Virus record (IMG/VR): IMGVR_UViG_3300007734_000690
Coordinates: 1-42,346 of that record
Source of the DNA: a virus
Length of the DNA stretch: 42,346 bases
Direction: 5' to 3' (one strand)
The notes under the pieces are model-generated. The model was not told where the DNA came from, made no database searches, and was given only the letters and a program-made list of their open reading frames with translations. Each line of letters starts with the position of its first letter. The stretch's first letter is position 1. This document shows, one piece after another, positions 29,681-36,213 of this stretch. A program made the position numbers and the translations under genes.

Positions 29681-29682
29681 CC

Positions 29683-30186
29683 ATGAGCGCCTTTATCGTT
29701 TCAACCGACACCATCAATCTGATCGTCACCGCGTGCGACCGCTACGGAGTGAGTGTGTATATCCCGCGCACGATGGAAACTGTGCCGGATGGCCTGACCC
29801 GCGATAACTCCTACAGCGCGCGCACGAATCAGCGCATCTTTGGTCAAATCCTCATCGACGAAAACGCTAAGAGCGTGAATCACCGCTACCGCCAGTCCGA
29901 CGCTCCCGAACGCTACACGCACAAGCACATCGATCTCGATTGGGCCTCGGCCGGCGTCCCGGTCGCGCATCTGATTCTCGGCTCGCTGCGCTGCTACGAC
30001 TACCAGGCGTGCGAAACGGACGATTACAGCGACTCACTCGCTAAGCAGATCATTGAGCGTTTACAGAGCGCCGTCATTCGCGGTCTGACCGAAGATGCGC
30101 CGTGGGGCTGGACGAAGGATTGGACGCTCGAGCGCCGCGCCGAAGTTCGGGCGAAGATTGCGTCGGATATGGCGGGGGTGCGCTAA
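29683..30186 (+). CDS. Conserved phage/plasmid-type hypothetical protein (167 aa)
   Basis: ATG 29683 follows an AGGAAGGGAAA ribosome site. The sequence has MSAFIVSTDTINLIVTACD at the start, NQRIFGQILIDENAKSVNHR and LILGSLRCYDYQACETDDYS, an arrangement I recognise from small proteins in phages and mobile elements annotated only as hypothetical. It has no catalytic signature. Its stop overlaps the next ATG (TAATG). Confidence 0.7.
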   Translation: MSAFIVSTDTINLIVTACDRYGVSVYIPRTMETVPDGLTRDNSYSARTNQRIFGQILIDENAKSVNHRYRQSDAPERYTHKHIDLDWASAGVPVAHLILGSLRCYDYQACETDDYSDSLAKQIIERLQSAVIRGLTEDAPWGWTKDWTLERRAEVRAKIASDMAGVR

Positions 30187-30368
30187 TGAACATTCCCGCA
30201 CACGTGAACGGATGGGATGCCTACCTGGTGACCATTCAGCACGGCCGCAAGGTTTACACTTGGACGCGATTCGCGCCGGATGCCATCGCCCTGATCGTGG
30301 GTGTACAAGAGGCGTGCAGGGCTGAGGGATGGGAAACCGCGAAGATAACCGACTGGAGGCGCCTGTAA
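30186..30368 (+). CDS. Small hypothetical protein (60 aa)
   Basis: A one-domain alpha/beta protein (AYLVTIQHGRKVYTWTRFAP; ALIVGVQEACRAEGWETAKI). Coupled by TAATG overlaps to genes on both sides, so the three genes 29683-30529 are one translational unit. Confidence 0.6.
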   Translation: MNIPAHVNGWDAYLVTIQHGRKVYTWTRFAPDAIALIVGVQEACRAEGWETAKITDWRRL

Positions 30369-30529
30369 TGCCCAAGAATCCTCACGCACAAGCCCTGGGT
30401 AAGCTTGGGGGCACGGCTCGAGCCGTTGCCCTCACGCCTGAAGAGCGGGCCGCTATCGCCTCCAAAGCGGGTAAGGCGGGCGGATGGCCCAAGGGTAAGA
30501 AGCGCGGACCACGGAAGCCCAAGCCGTAA
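30368..30529 (+). CDS. Small basic protein (53 aa)
   Basis: An Ala/Gly/Lys-rich protein: QALGKLGGTARAVALTPEER, AAIASKAGKAGG, then a strongly basic tail GKKRGPRKPKP. The repeated Lys-Ala-Gly helices and basic tail suggest nucleic-acid binding, as in many short phage proteins. It is the last gene of the rightward operon, convergent with 30545-30955. Confidence 0.6.
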   Translation: MPKNPHAQALGKLGGTARAVALTPEERAAIASKAGKAGGWPKGKKRGPRKPKP

Positions 30530-30544
30530 TCCTGCCGGCGCTGG

Positions 30545-30955
30545 TCAGGCGTCATGGTCTGAGACGGGGACGACCGCTGAGAGATCAGCCCCGAATTGTC
30601 GGTTCTCTTTTGCGCTGCGCTCTGTGCCGACCGGCTCGCTATCGCTGAGAGGCTGGTTACCGTGAGAGCCGACCCGAGTAGGCCATTTAAACCAGCTACC
30701 ATGTTCGTGGCCCTTTGGGCAGGCGAACCAATACGAGCCGAAATTAGGATTGCCTCGCGTGTGGTGCCTATAGCCGCACTGCGCGCACCAGTCGCGGCCA
30801 CGCAGAAACACAAGGTAGTCGCAGCCGAGCTCGTGGCATCCGAGCGTGAGCTTGCCGCCGTCGTCGTAATAGAGGCCAGCCTTGCATCCGCATTGCGGGA
30901 TGGATCGCAACCGCGCTATCGCCTGTTTTCGTTGTCGAACAAACCTGCCAGCCAT
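30545..30955 (-). CDS. Zinc-finger-like hypothetical protein (136 aa)
   Basis: It starts at ATG 30955 with GGAG 8 bases upstream. The sequence has four or more Cys pairs (CGC; CHELGC; CAQCGYRHH; CPKGHEHG), giving a double zinc-ribbon look, with a low-complexity acidic C-terminus. It is the distal end of the leftward early region. The function is unknown; nucleic-acid binding is plausible. Confidence 0.5.
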   Translation of the reverse strand: MAGRFVRQRKQAIARLRSIPQCGCKAGLYYDDGGKLTLGCHELGCDYLVFLRGRDWCAQCGYRHHTRGNPNFGSYWFACPKGHEHGSWFKWPTRVGSHGNQPLSDSEPVGTERSAKENRQFGADLSAVVPVSDHDA

Positions 30956-31070
30956 GTTCTTCTCTCCCAAGCTCGTCTAACTGGTTCGACGGAACAATCA
31001 GGCCGCGACCGCCGCGAGCGATAGCGCCATCGTACTCACTCTCAATTCTGTCGGGCGATCTCAGTGAGCG

Positions 31071-31268
31071 TCATCGCCGTCTATCTCCTCTGTTGACTTC
31101 CTCGAATAACTCATCGGCCATGTCAAACAATTTGTCTGCGCCTTCCCAAATGGCGGCGATCTTGCGTTCCTCGCAAGGCGTCAGATTGCGCGTCGTCTGC
31201 CATTCGCGGCGATAACCCCACACCTTTGGATCGGGCTGAAGCAGCCAGCGAAAGAATCGACGGATCAT
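31071..31268 (-). CDS. Small hypothetical protein (65 aa)
   Basis: A basic, Trp-containing N-terminus (MIRRFFRWLLQPDPKVWGY) and an acidic helical C-terminus (GADKLFDMADELFEEVNRG). The first helix could lie on a membrane. It follows the stop of the upstream gene directly. About 100 bases without a gene separate it from 30955. Confidence 0.55.
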   Translation of the reverse strand: MIRRFFRWLLQPDPKVWGYRREWQTTRNLTPCEERKIAAIWEGADKLFDMADELFEEVNRGDRRR

Positions 31269-31586
31269 CTAGGTCGTCTCCTTGATCGACGGGGGTGATT
31301 CGATCAGCTTGCGAATGCGGTCGTGTTTGTCGTGGCCTAGTCCGCCTTGCACGTCGAGCCACTTCAAGACCTTCAAAGCATCCTGTTGCCAGTCCGCATC
31401 GTTCTTCTGTTCTTCTCGTCGTCCTGAGACTCGCAGAAGGGCGTCTAATTCAGCCACGTAACCGCGAATGATCTCCGCGTAGAACGGTGCCTCAACATCT
31501 AATCGACCCTCGCACAACGCACGGGCGTATTGCAGCGCCTTAATCTGCGCCTCACTCAATTGTCTCAGCGGTGGGAGGTTCGTCAT
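31269..31586 (-). CDS. Hypothetical protein (105 aa)
   Basis: A helical protein (LSEAQIKALQYARALCEGRL; YAEIIRGYVAELDALLRVSG; DALKVLKWLDVQGGLGHDKH). ATG 31586 overlaps the stop of the 59-aa gene by four bases. No family is recognised; typical accessory early gene. Confidence 0.6.
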   Translation of the reverse strand: MTNLPPLRQLSEAQIKALQYARALCEGRLDVEAPFYAEIIRGYVAELDALLRVSGRREEQKNDADWQQDALKVLKWLDVQGGLGHDKHDRIRKLIESPPSIKETT

Positions 31587-31762
31587 CGGCGAGAATCCTT
31601 GATGGACACGCGCACGATTTCCGCGTTGACCAGACCACGCATGGCCGCCTCGGACGCCGCGACTCTCCGCAACCAATACACGGGGCATCGGGCATCGAAG
31701 ACCATGATCTTGCCGCCGTCTTTAATGGCCCACGCTTTCACTGGCAGATTCTTGTATTTCAT
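31583..31762 (-). CDS. Small hypothetical protein (59 aa)
   Basis: The translation (MKYKNLPVKAWAIKDGGKIM, VFDARCPVYWLRRVAASEAA, then MRGLVNAEIVRVSIKDSRR) is a compact alpha/beta domain. ATGA overlaps join it to both neighbours (31759-31762 and 31583-31586), so it fills an apparent gap in the operon perfectly. Confidence 0.6.
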   Translation of the reverse strand: MKYKNLPVKAWAIKDGGKIMVFDARCPVYWLRRVAASEAAMRGLVNAEIVRVSIKDSRR

Positions 31763-32082
31763 TTGGTCACCCCGGCTTGCTGAAGGGCGGCACGGGCCTT
31801 GATAACGTCAGGCTCATCTTCGGGATTCCAGTTACCCGCGTCCCCGCTATTCACAAGCCCCGTGTATCGATCCAACATCCCTTGCAGCGCCTCCACTAGC
31901 GCCTCATGGCTATTCACGCAACGGACGATTAATTCCGCGTCGGAATCGTTGATAGTCATCTGCGAATCAGGGCAATGAATCACGGCCCTGTTAGCCGCGC
32001 ACAACAGTTTTCTGCCGTCTGGATAGTGAAACCACTTCCACGGTCTCGGGGTCGGCGTCGTCTCGTCCGTCTTGATCGTCAT
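31759..32082 (-). CDS. Ead/Ea22-like early phage protein (107 aa)
   Basis: TPTPRPWKWFHYPDGRKLLC at the start and DSDAELIVRCVNSHEALVEA in the middle are the hallmark pattern (PW-x-x...A-L-I-V-x-x-V-N-x-x-x-x-L) of small early proteins found in many temperate phages. The function is unknown. It is coupled to both neighbours by four-base overlaps. Confidence 0.65.
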   Translation of the reverse strand: MTIKTDETTPTPRPWKWFHYPDGRKLLCAANRAVIHCPDSQMTINDSDAELIVRCVNSHEALVEALQGMLDRYTGLVNSGDAGNWNPEDEPDVIKARAALQQAGVTK

Positions 32083-32312
32083 CGCGCACCTTTCCGTTCG
32101 AACCGAGCGACATTGGCCGGTTGATGTTTCTTTGCCGCCTGCGCCTCCCAGAAGGCCCTGCGCCGCATCGTGGCCACATCCGAGATCACCGCGCCCTGTT
32201 GCAGTTGGCGCATCGTGTAGCGCGTGTATTCGCGGACGCGTGGGCCTTCCAGCCAGTCCTTCGGCAGGTAGAGTTCATCGGAGCCTTGCAGGAGGTAGCG
32301 CCAGAACGTCAT
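32079..32312 (-). CDS. Hypothetical protein (77 aa)
   Basis: A basic helical protein (MTFWRYLLQGSDELYLPKDW; EYTRYTMRQLQQGAVISDVA; MRRRAFWEAQAAKKHQPANV). The start overlaps the stop of a 34-aa ORF. No family is recognised. Confidence 0.55.
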   Translation of the reverse strand: MTFWRYLLQGSDELYLPKDWLEGPRVREYTRYTMRQLQQGAVISDVATMRRRAFWEAQAAKKHQPANVARFERKGAR

Positions 32313-32413
32313 TTAGTTGACTCCTCGATCAATCTCCCGCGGTCATCTCGGCCGTGGTGGAGATCATGGGAGGATGATCCGAAGCGCAATAAGTGGGCGA
32401 TTTGGGAGATCAT
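32309..32413 (-). CDS. Micro-ORF (34 aa)
   Basis: ATG 32413 overlaps the stop of the 103-aa gene, and its stop overlaps ATG 32312, both as ATGA. The product is His/Arg/Asp-rich (MISQIAHLLRFGSSSHDLHH start; RDDRGRLIEESTK end). Support is the double overlap within an operon in which nearly all junctions are of this type. Confidence 0.4.
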   Translation of the reverse strand: MISQIAHLLRFGSSSHDLHHGRDDRGRLIEESTK

Positions 32414-32721
32414 TTCTGCGCTGCGCTCCGAAGCGATCCGCTTGTTTCAGACGATACTCGGTTGCCGGTCGCGGGCTTCTGTCCATGTGTGCATTCGGGA
32501 CAGCAGGCCACGTAGCCGTGCATCTTCCAGTAGACGCACATCGCCATCGCTGCATCACAGCCGCCACACAGCATCGGCTCGTCGTGCGTGAGCTGCGGTG
32601 TAGGCACTACGGTGGTATCGTTACCGACCGCCGCGAGCCCTGCGCTATCAGTCAGCAGCGCATCGAATCCACAGTCGCACTCGTGCCCCTGTCGTGACGC
32701 ACAGCTTTGTAAGTGACCCAT
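32410..32721 (-). CDS. Cys-rich hypothetical protein (103 aa)
   Basis: It contains HECDCGFDALL near the N-terminus and MLCGGCDAAMAMCVY with CCPECTHG later, enough cysteines for two zinc sites. No family is recognised. It starts immediately after the membrane protein's stop (TAGATG). Confidence 0.55.
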   Translation of the reverse strand: MGHLQSCASRQGHECDCGFDALLTDSAGLAAVGNDTTVVPTPQLTHDEPMLCGGCDAAMAMCVYWKMHGYVACCPECTHGQKPATGNRVSSETSGSLRSAAQK

Positions 32722-32880
32722 CTATTTCGACTCCCTATTCGCCTGCATGTATCGCTGCATCCGTCGTACTTGCGCTTGACTTTCTTGGGCGCCCCAATAG
32801 GAGAGGAAGCGCAGACCGCCGTAGATCACCAGGAGGATCAGGAAGAAGACGGAGATACCGACGACTTGGGATTCATTCAT
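32722..32880 (-). CDS. Single-pass membrane protein (52 aa)
   Basis: Residues 6-26 (VVGISVFFLILLVIYGGLRF) form one membrane helix; the C-terminus is a short, charged helix (QAQVRRMQRYMQANRESK). ATG 32880 overlaps the methyltransferase stop by four bases. No partner is apparent. Confidence 0.6.
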   Translation of the reverse strand: MNESQVVGISVFFLILLVIYGGLRFLSYWGAQESQAQVRRMQRYMQANRESK

Positions 32881-33701
32881 GCGGTTAACCCTTCCGCTTC
32901 TTTGATGCGGTGCGCGATCCATTCTGGGATTTGCGGGACGACCGCGTTGCCGAGTCCTCTAAGTCTGTCCACCCGAGCGGGTACCCCATGAGCCACTCGA
33001 CCCACGTTGGGTTCAACGCTCCAGGGATCGTCTCGTTGAGGTATCCCGTCGTCCGATTTGTCGCCGCCCTCGATGGCCGCATCCCGACCTTGACCGCGCT
33101 GTCCGATGCGGTTGGTGTAGGCCAGAGGTGAACGACTCGGCCCAATAACCCGTTCGCCGGCACGTTCGCGCAACTCTTCGCGCTGCCATCCTTGTGATCC
33201 CGAGCCGTTGGCGTCGGCCACGATCCAGACCCGATCTCTTTGGTGAGGGGCGCCAACGGCGGATGCTGGAATACAATCCCATTCGACACGGAACCCGCTC
33301 TCGGCCAGGTCTCGGAGAATGCCTCCAAAGAACCGCCCATCGTCACTTGAGAGAAGCCCTGCGACGTTTTCACCCACAACCCATCGGAGTCCCCTCGGCT
33401 TAAGCGCGCGAATGCAACGGAGGTATTCGGGCCACAGGTCGCGCTCGTCGGCGCTCGCCATTCGTCGACCAGCGGTCGAATGCGGCTGACAGGGAAAGCC
33501 TCCGCAAACAACGTCAACTGGCTCAACGGTTGACCAGTCGATGACTCTGATGTCTCCGTATCGCTTGACGTTCGGCCAGTGCTTGGCGAGGACTCGGTTT
33601 GCATAGTCGTCAATCTCTACCTGCCACTTGATCTCAAAGCCGGCCCGCTTAAACCCCAGGTCAAAGCCTCCGATGCCGGCAAAGAGGCTCCCGACCGTCA
33701 C
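32877..33701 (-). CDS. DNA (cytosine-5) methyltransferase
   Basis: 274 residues from GTG 33701, which overlaps the preceding stop (GTGA). Motifs in order: I SLFAGIGGFDLG (5-16, AdoMet binding), IV GGFPCQP with catalytic Cys71, VI ENV (111-113), VIII HQRDRVW (153-159), and X RLRGLGNAVVPQ (246-257). The target-recognition region (about 165-230) is short. It methylates cytosine at C5 in a specific site, probably to protect phage DNA from host restriction or as an orphan marker; no cognate nuclease is seen. A second long frame is nested within it (32885-33604). Confidence 0.93.
   Translation of the reverse strand: MTVGSLFAGIGGFDLGFKRAGFEIKWQVEIDDYANRVLAKHWPNVKRYGDIRVIDWSTVEPVDVVCGGFPCQPHSTAGRRMASADERDLWPEYLRCIRALKPRGLRWVVGENVAGLLSSDDGRFFGGILRDLAESGFRVEWDCIPASAVGAPHQRDRVWIVADANGSGSQGWQREELRERAGERVIGPSRSPLAYTNRIGQRGQGRDAAIEGGDKSDDGIPQRDDPWSVEPNVGRVAHGVPARVDRLRGLGNAVVPQIPEWIAHRIKEAEGLTA
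32885..33604 (-). CDS. Nested alternative-frame ORF inside the methyltransferase gene (239 aa)
   Basis: On the same strand as the methyltransferase but in another frame there is an open frame of about 240 codons. Its product carries SQLTLFAEAFP, two WPTPTA(R/S)D repeats and LNPTWVEWLMGYPLGWTDLE, which match sequence patterns I recall as recurrent in phage hypothetical proteins. WPTPTARD is the alternative reading of the methyltransferase's VADANGSG, and LNPTWVEWLMG of its VEPNVGRVAHG, so the database family may itself derive from this overlap. ATG 33604 is the first ATG; the ribosome site is weak. Whether it is translated is open. Confidence 0.35.
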   Translation of the reverse strand: MQTESSPSTGRTSSDTETSESSTGQPLSQLTLFAEAFPVSRIRPLVDEWRAPTSATCGPNTSVAFARLSRGDSDGLWVKTSQGFSQVTMGGSLEAFSETWPRAGSVSNGIVFQHPPLAPLTKEIGSGSWPTPTARDHKDGSAKSCANVPANGLLGRVVHLWPTPTASDSAVKVGMRPSRAATNRTTGYLNETIPGALNPTWVEWLMGYPLGWTDLEDSATRSSRKSQNGSRTASKKRKG

Positions 33702-33829
33702 TTCCCCCCTCCGCGTCTCATCCCTCGCCGTTGATTGGTGCAACGACTACATCTACCTGTTCTCGAGGCCAGCTTGCGCGGACGGATCAAGCATTCCAGA
33801 CAGGCGTTGGATTGAGCGTAGGGGCTCAC
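33698..33829 (-). CDS. Small zinc-binding protein (43 aa)
   Basis: GTG 33829 overlaps the nuclease gene's stop, and the stop overlaps the methyltransferase's GTG, both GTGA. The protein has NACLECLIRP and RCSRCTNQRR, a CxxC pair set for one zinc, and a basic Gly/Arg tail. It would be co-translated with the methyltransferase and may bind DNA. Confidence 0.5.
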   Translation of the reverse strand: MSPYAQSNACLECLIRPRKLASRTGRCSRCTNQRRGMRRGGGK

Positions 33830-34098
33830 GCGGCCCTCAGCAATTCCGCTTTTAAGGCGTCTAGCTGCGTCGGCGTGGTGATGAACCTCACAGGGCATCC
33901 ACGCGCTAAAAGCTTCGCCTGAGCCTCCGTGAGCGATCCGCCGGGGCTTTTAAAGTCCACGAGTCGAACGTGCTGCCCTAGCCAGATGAAGCCGTCGAGC
34001 TTCCCGCCGATGGGATCAAACTCAAGCCCGATACTCTTGGCGTAGGCCACCAGTTCTTTCGCGGTGTTATCCACGCGGTTGGCGAAGGCGCGTCTCAT
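33826..34098 (-). CDS. VRR-NUC-like nuclease (PD-(D/E)xK superfamily)
   Basis: A 90-residue protein with the core GGKLDGFIWLGQHVRLVDFK (31-50): Asp35 and Asp48-x-Lys50 are the expected metal and catalytic residues, followed by SPGGSLTEAQAKLLARG and PVRFI. VRR-NUC phage proteins act on branched DNA (Holliday-junction type) or as replication nucleases. ATG 34098 overlaps the upstream gene by four bases. Confidence 0.75.
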   Translation of the reverse strand: MRRAFANRVDNTAKELVAYAKSIGLEFDPIGGKLDGFIWLGQHVRLVDFKSPGGSLTEAQAKLLARGCPVRFITTPTQLDALKAELLRAA

Positions 34099-34271
34099 TT
34101 CTCGACCGGCTCAATCCGCACGCGCACCACGCGGCAATGGGGATACTCCCGCTGCACGATCGCGGCGGCTCGCTTGGTCTGGTAGATCGCGTAGACAAAC
34201 TGGCCCATGTCCAAGCTCGCCGCGACAATCCCTTGGCGATGGACTAAGGCGTACCCGTAACGTGGCTTCAT
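34095..34271 (-). CDS. Small hypothetical protein (58 aa)
   Basis: A compact alpha/beta protein (PRYGYALVHRQGIVAASLDM; VYAIYQTKRAAAIVQREYPH; CRVVRVRIEPVEK), coupled by ATGA overlaps to the winged-helix gene and the nuclease gene. No family is recognised. Confidence 0.55.
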   Translation of the reverse strand: MKPRYGYALVHRQGIVAASLDMGQFVYAIYQTKRAAAIVQREYPHCRVVRVRIEPVEK

Positions 34272-34597
34272 GCCGCCCTCCCGCCCTGATTCCGACACCG
34301 CCGAATTTCCGTCGCCCGCTCCGTCATCTTCCGCGCCTGGCTCAGTAACCGCCGCTCCGCGTGATCCACTTCTTCCACCGTCGCAAAGGCCGTGAGCTTG
34401 TAACCGCGGTCGCTCGATATGACCGATCCACGGCTCTGATCGGCAATCTTCCGAATCGTGCGCTCGTCCGTTCCTAGCAACGCGCACAGTTCCCGGCCCT
34501 TATGCCAGCCACCATCGTGTAATGCGCTCAGGAAGGCTCCCGTGAGCTTCTGGGCGGCATCGTGGACCGCGAGCAGGATCAAGGGCTGTTGGGTCAT
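34268..34597 (-). CDS. Winged-helix DNA-binding protein (109 aa)
   Basis: The HTH core lies at about 33-60 (GRELCALLGTDERTIRKIAD), followed by a wing (GSVISSDRGYKLTAF) and a basic C-terminal helix (RRLLSQARKMTERATEIRRC). This layout is used by phage replication-control proteins and Lrp/Fis-like regulators. It lies downstream of the Thg1-like gene in the early operon. Confidence 0.65.
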   Translation of the reverse strand: MTQQPLILLAVHDAAQKLTGAFLSALHDGGWHKGRELCALLGTDERTIRKIADQSRGSVISSDRGYKLTAFATVEEVDHAERRLLSQARKMTERATEIRRCRNQGGRAA

Positions 34598-34920
34598 CGC
34601 GTGAACCTATAGCGTTGGCAGACGCCCCACCGATTCGACCGGCTCACCAATTCCCGCTCTCGCACCACATCCCCAGACTTGGCCAGGTTGGTTAGCGCCG
34701 AGTTCGTCTGTTGACCATCAAAACCTGTCGCCGCTTTCACGTCCGCGATGGTGAACCAGTCCTGAAACTTCGGATCAGTTCTCAACGCTCTGACTCTTGC
34801 CGTGGTCATCCCGTAGTGACGAGAGACAGGCTGAGGATCGACTGGGGCATGTTTCGGGGCGAAGAGGAAACGCCCCCATGCGCCTTGATCGGTGCCGTCG
34901 AAAATCACGCGGTAGGTCAT
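34594..34920 (-). CDS. Winged-helix hypothetical protein (108 aa)
   Basis: The C-terminal half has a winged-helix arrangement (WFTIADVKAATGFDGQQTNS; ALTNLAKSGDVVRERELVSR; WGVCQRYRFT). The N-terminal half carries a second short HTH-like region (RHYGMTTARVRALRTD). It is linked by ATGA overlaps to the Thg1-like gene and the next winged-helix gene, so the two regulators are co-expressed with it. Confidence 0.6.
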   Translation of the reverse strand: MTYRVIFDGTDQGAWGRFLFAPKHAPVDPQPVSRHYGMTTARVRALRTDPKFQDWFTIADVKAATGFDGQQTNSALTNLAKSGDVVRERELVSRSNRWGVCQRYRFTR

Positions 34921-35633
34921 GCCGGAATCCTTGGAATCCGCGAGGACAGATACGCACGATCCGCCGTGAACACCGGGATCTCACGATCAACGCGCCATGC
35001 TTCGTTGTCATAGATCGCGCACCGTCCGCGCTTTTCTTCGGCGGGTCGGTCGTTCCAGTTGATGCCCTTTTGAAGCATCAACATGTCCTGCATCCCGCTG
35101 TTATTGACGCCGTGTAATTGCTTCGCGGAGAAGTGCGCTTGCGCCAGTCCGCTGATGCTGTTGCGCGTGGCGTCCTGTTGCCGCCAGATGAAGTAGTTTT
35201 CGACTTCGACCGGATCGGGGATTGTGAATACCCTCGCATCGAAGTGAGCGGGACTCGCGCCCTGACTTCCGCCGTAGTTGGCGTTGAAAGCTGCCGTTGC
35301 CACAGATGCGGCGACAGATGCGATCTTCTGCACGTTCCCATCGAACCAGGCGCACGTTTGAATCGTGGCGAAGTCCGTCAGTAGCACGGAGATTTCATCG
35401 CTCTGCACGTAGGCCAGCGCGACCCCTTGTGCCTCTTTGACAAGCGCGAGCATGGCCGCATCCATCGCCAGCACCAGATTCATGTCGTAGGGCTTTTGGC
35501 AGTGGCGCGTGAACGTGTGGAACGCCTTCCCATCGCACCGGATGATCGTGTAGGTGCGACGAGGCAGCGAGAACCGCGCACGGTTCTCATACTGGCCCTT
35601 CATCCGATCGCCAAGTGAATCGCCTTTAGTCAT
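34917..35633 (-). CDS. Thg1-like 3'-5' nucleotidyltransferase
   Basis: A 238-residue protein of the tRNA(His) guanylyltransferase superfamily. Motifs are clear: RCDGKAFHTFTR (32-43; Asp34 metal ligand), YVQSDEISVLL (75-85; Asp79 and Glu80), FDARVFTIP (131-139) and NYFIWRQQDATRNSI (146-160). Family members add nucleotides to the 5' end of tRNA in the reverse direction; bacterial and phage Thg1-like proteins repair truncated tRNA 5' ends using a template. It would act on host or phage tRNA in the cytoplasm during early infection. No tRNA gene other than the half at the attachment site is in the window. Confidence 0.88.
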   Translation of the reverse strand: MTKGDSLGDRMKGQYENRARFSLPRRTYTIIRCDGKAFHTFTRHCQKPYDMNLVLAMDAAMLALVKEAQGVALAYVQSDEISVLLTDFATIQTCAWFDGNVQKIASVAASVATAAFNANYGGSQGASPAHFDARVFTIPDPVEVENYFIWRQQDATRNSISGLAQAHFSAKQLHGVNNSGMQDMLMLQKGINWNDRPAEEKRGRCAIYDNEAWRVDREIPVFTADRAYLSSRIPRIPA

Positions 35634-35674
35634 CGGCCTCTGCGCTCCGCAAGACGACGATCAAACTTCTGCAT
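35630..35674 (-). CDS. 14-codon coupling ORF
   Basis: ATG 35674 shares a base with the stop of the loader-like gene (TGATG), and its stop overlaps the Thg1-like start (ATGA). The peptide MQKFDRRLAERRGR is basic. It may serve only to carry ribosomes across the junction. Confidence 0.35.
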   Translation of the reverse strand: MQKFDRRLAERRGR

Positions 35675-36213
35675 CACTTCTCCGCTTCCCGCGAATACTT
35701 CGCCGTGCGTTGACGATCCGCGATCAACTTCGGATTCGTCGGGCGGCATTTGCAACGCGAGAAATAGCTCTTGCGTTCGACTTCGATCACGCGCCGTTCG
35801 ATCTTGTCGTGCTGACCAACCGCCACCGGCATCGTGTAAGGAGGCTTCACGGCGCGGACTTCTTCCACCCATCCGGTATCGCGGCACATCGAGCAGTAGC
35901 GCCACAGGATCGGATCGTTGTCTTCGACCGGCGCGACTTCACCCGCGAGATAATGTTTCGCGGTCAACGTGCCTTCCGGCAGCGCGGGCACTTCGGGCCG
36001 GAACCGATCCGCATACGTGCGAATCCTGGCAACGGTCGGCATGAACGCTTCGCCCTGAATCGCGGCGTCGACGGCCTTCACCAGCACGTCATCGGGAATG
36101 TCCGCAAGTTCGTCTTTGTAGGCGCGGGCCGTCTCTTCGGAAGGCACGGCGCGATAGGCGGCGAACGCCTTTTTGAGGGCAGCGATGCGCGGCGGATCAA
36201 TCACGCCAATCAT
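35674..36213 (-). CDS. Helicase-loader-like / replication accessory protein (179 aa)
   Basis: The N-terminal half is helical (KKAFAAYRAVPSEETARAYK; VLVKAVDAAIQGEAFMPTVA, then RIRTYADR), matching the small helical replisome-loader type (FxPTxxEI-like motif) found next to phage initiators. The C-terminal half has a zinc site from CSMCRDTGW and RCKC. It is coupled to the initiator-like gene by an ATGA overlap. A loader of host DnaB is the most likely role; this is inference from context. Confidence 0.6.
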   Translation of the reverse strand: MIGVIDPPRIAALKKAFAAYRAVPSEETARAYKDELADIPDDVLVKAVDAAIQGEAFMPTVARIRTYADRFRPEVPALPEGTLTAKHYLAGEVAPVEDNDPILWRYCSMCRDTGWVEEVRAVKPPYTMPVAVGQHDKIERRVIEVERKSYFSRCKCRPTNPKLIADRQRTAKYSREAEK

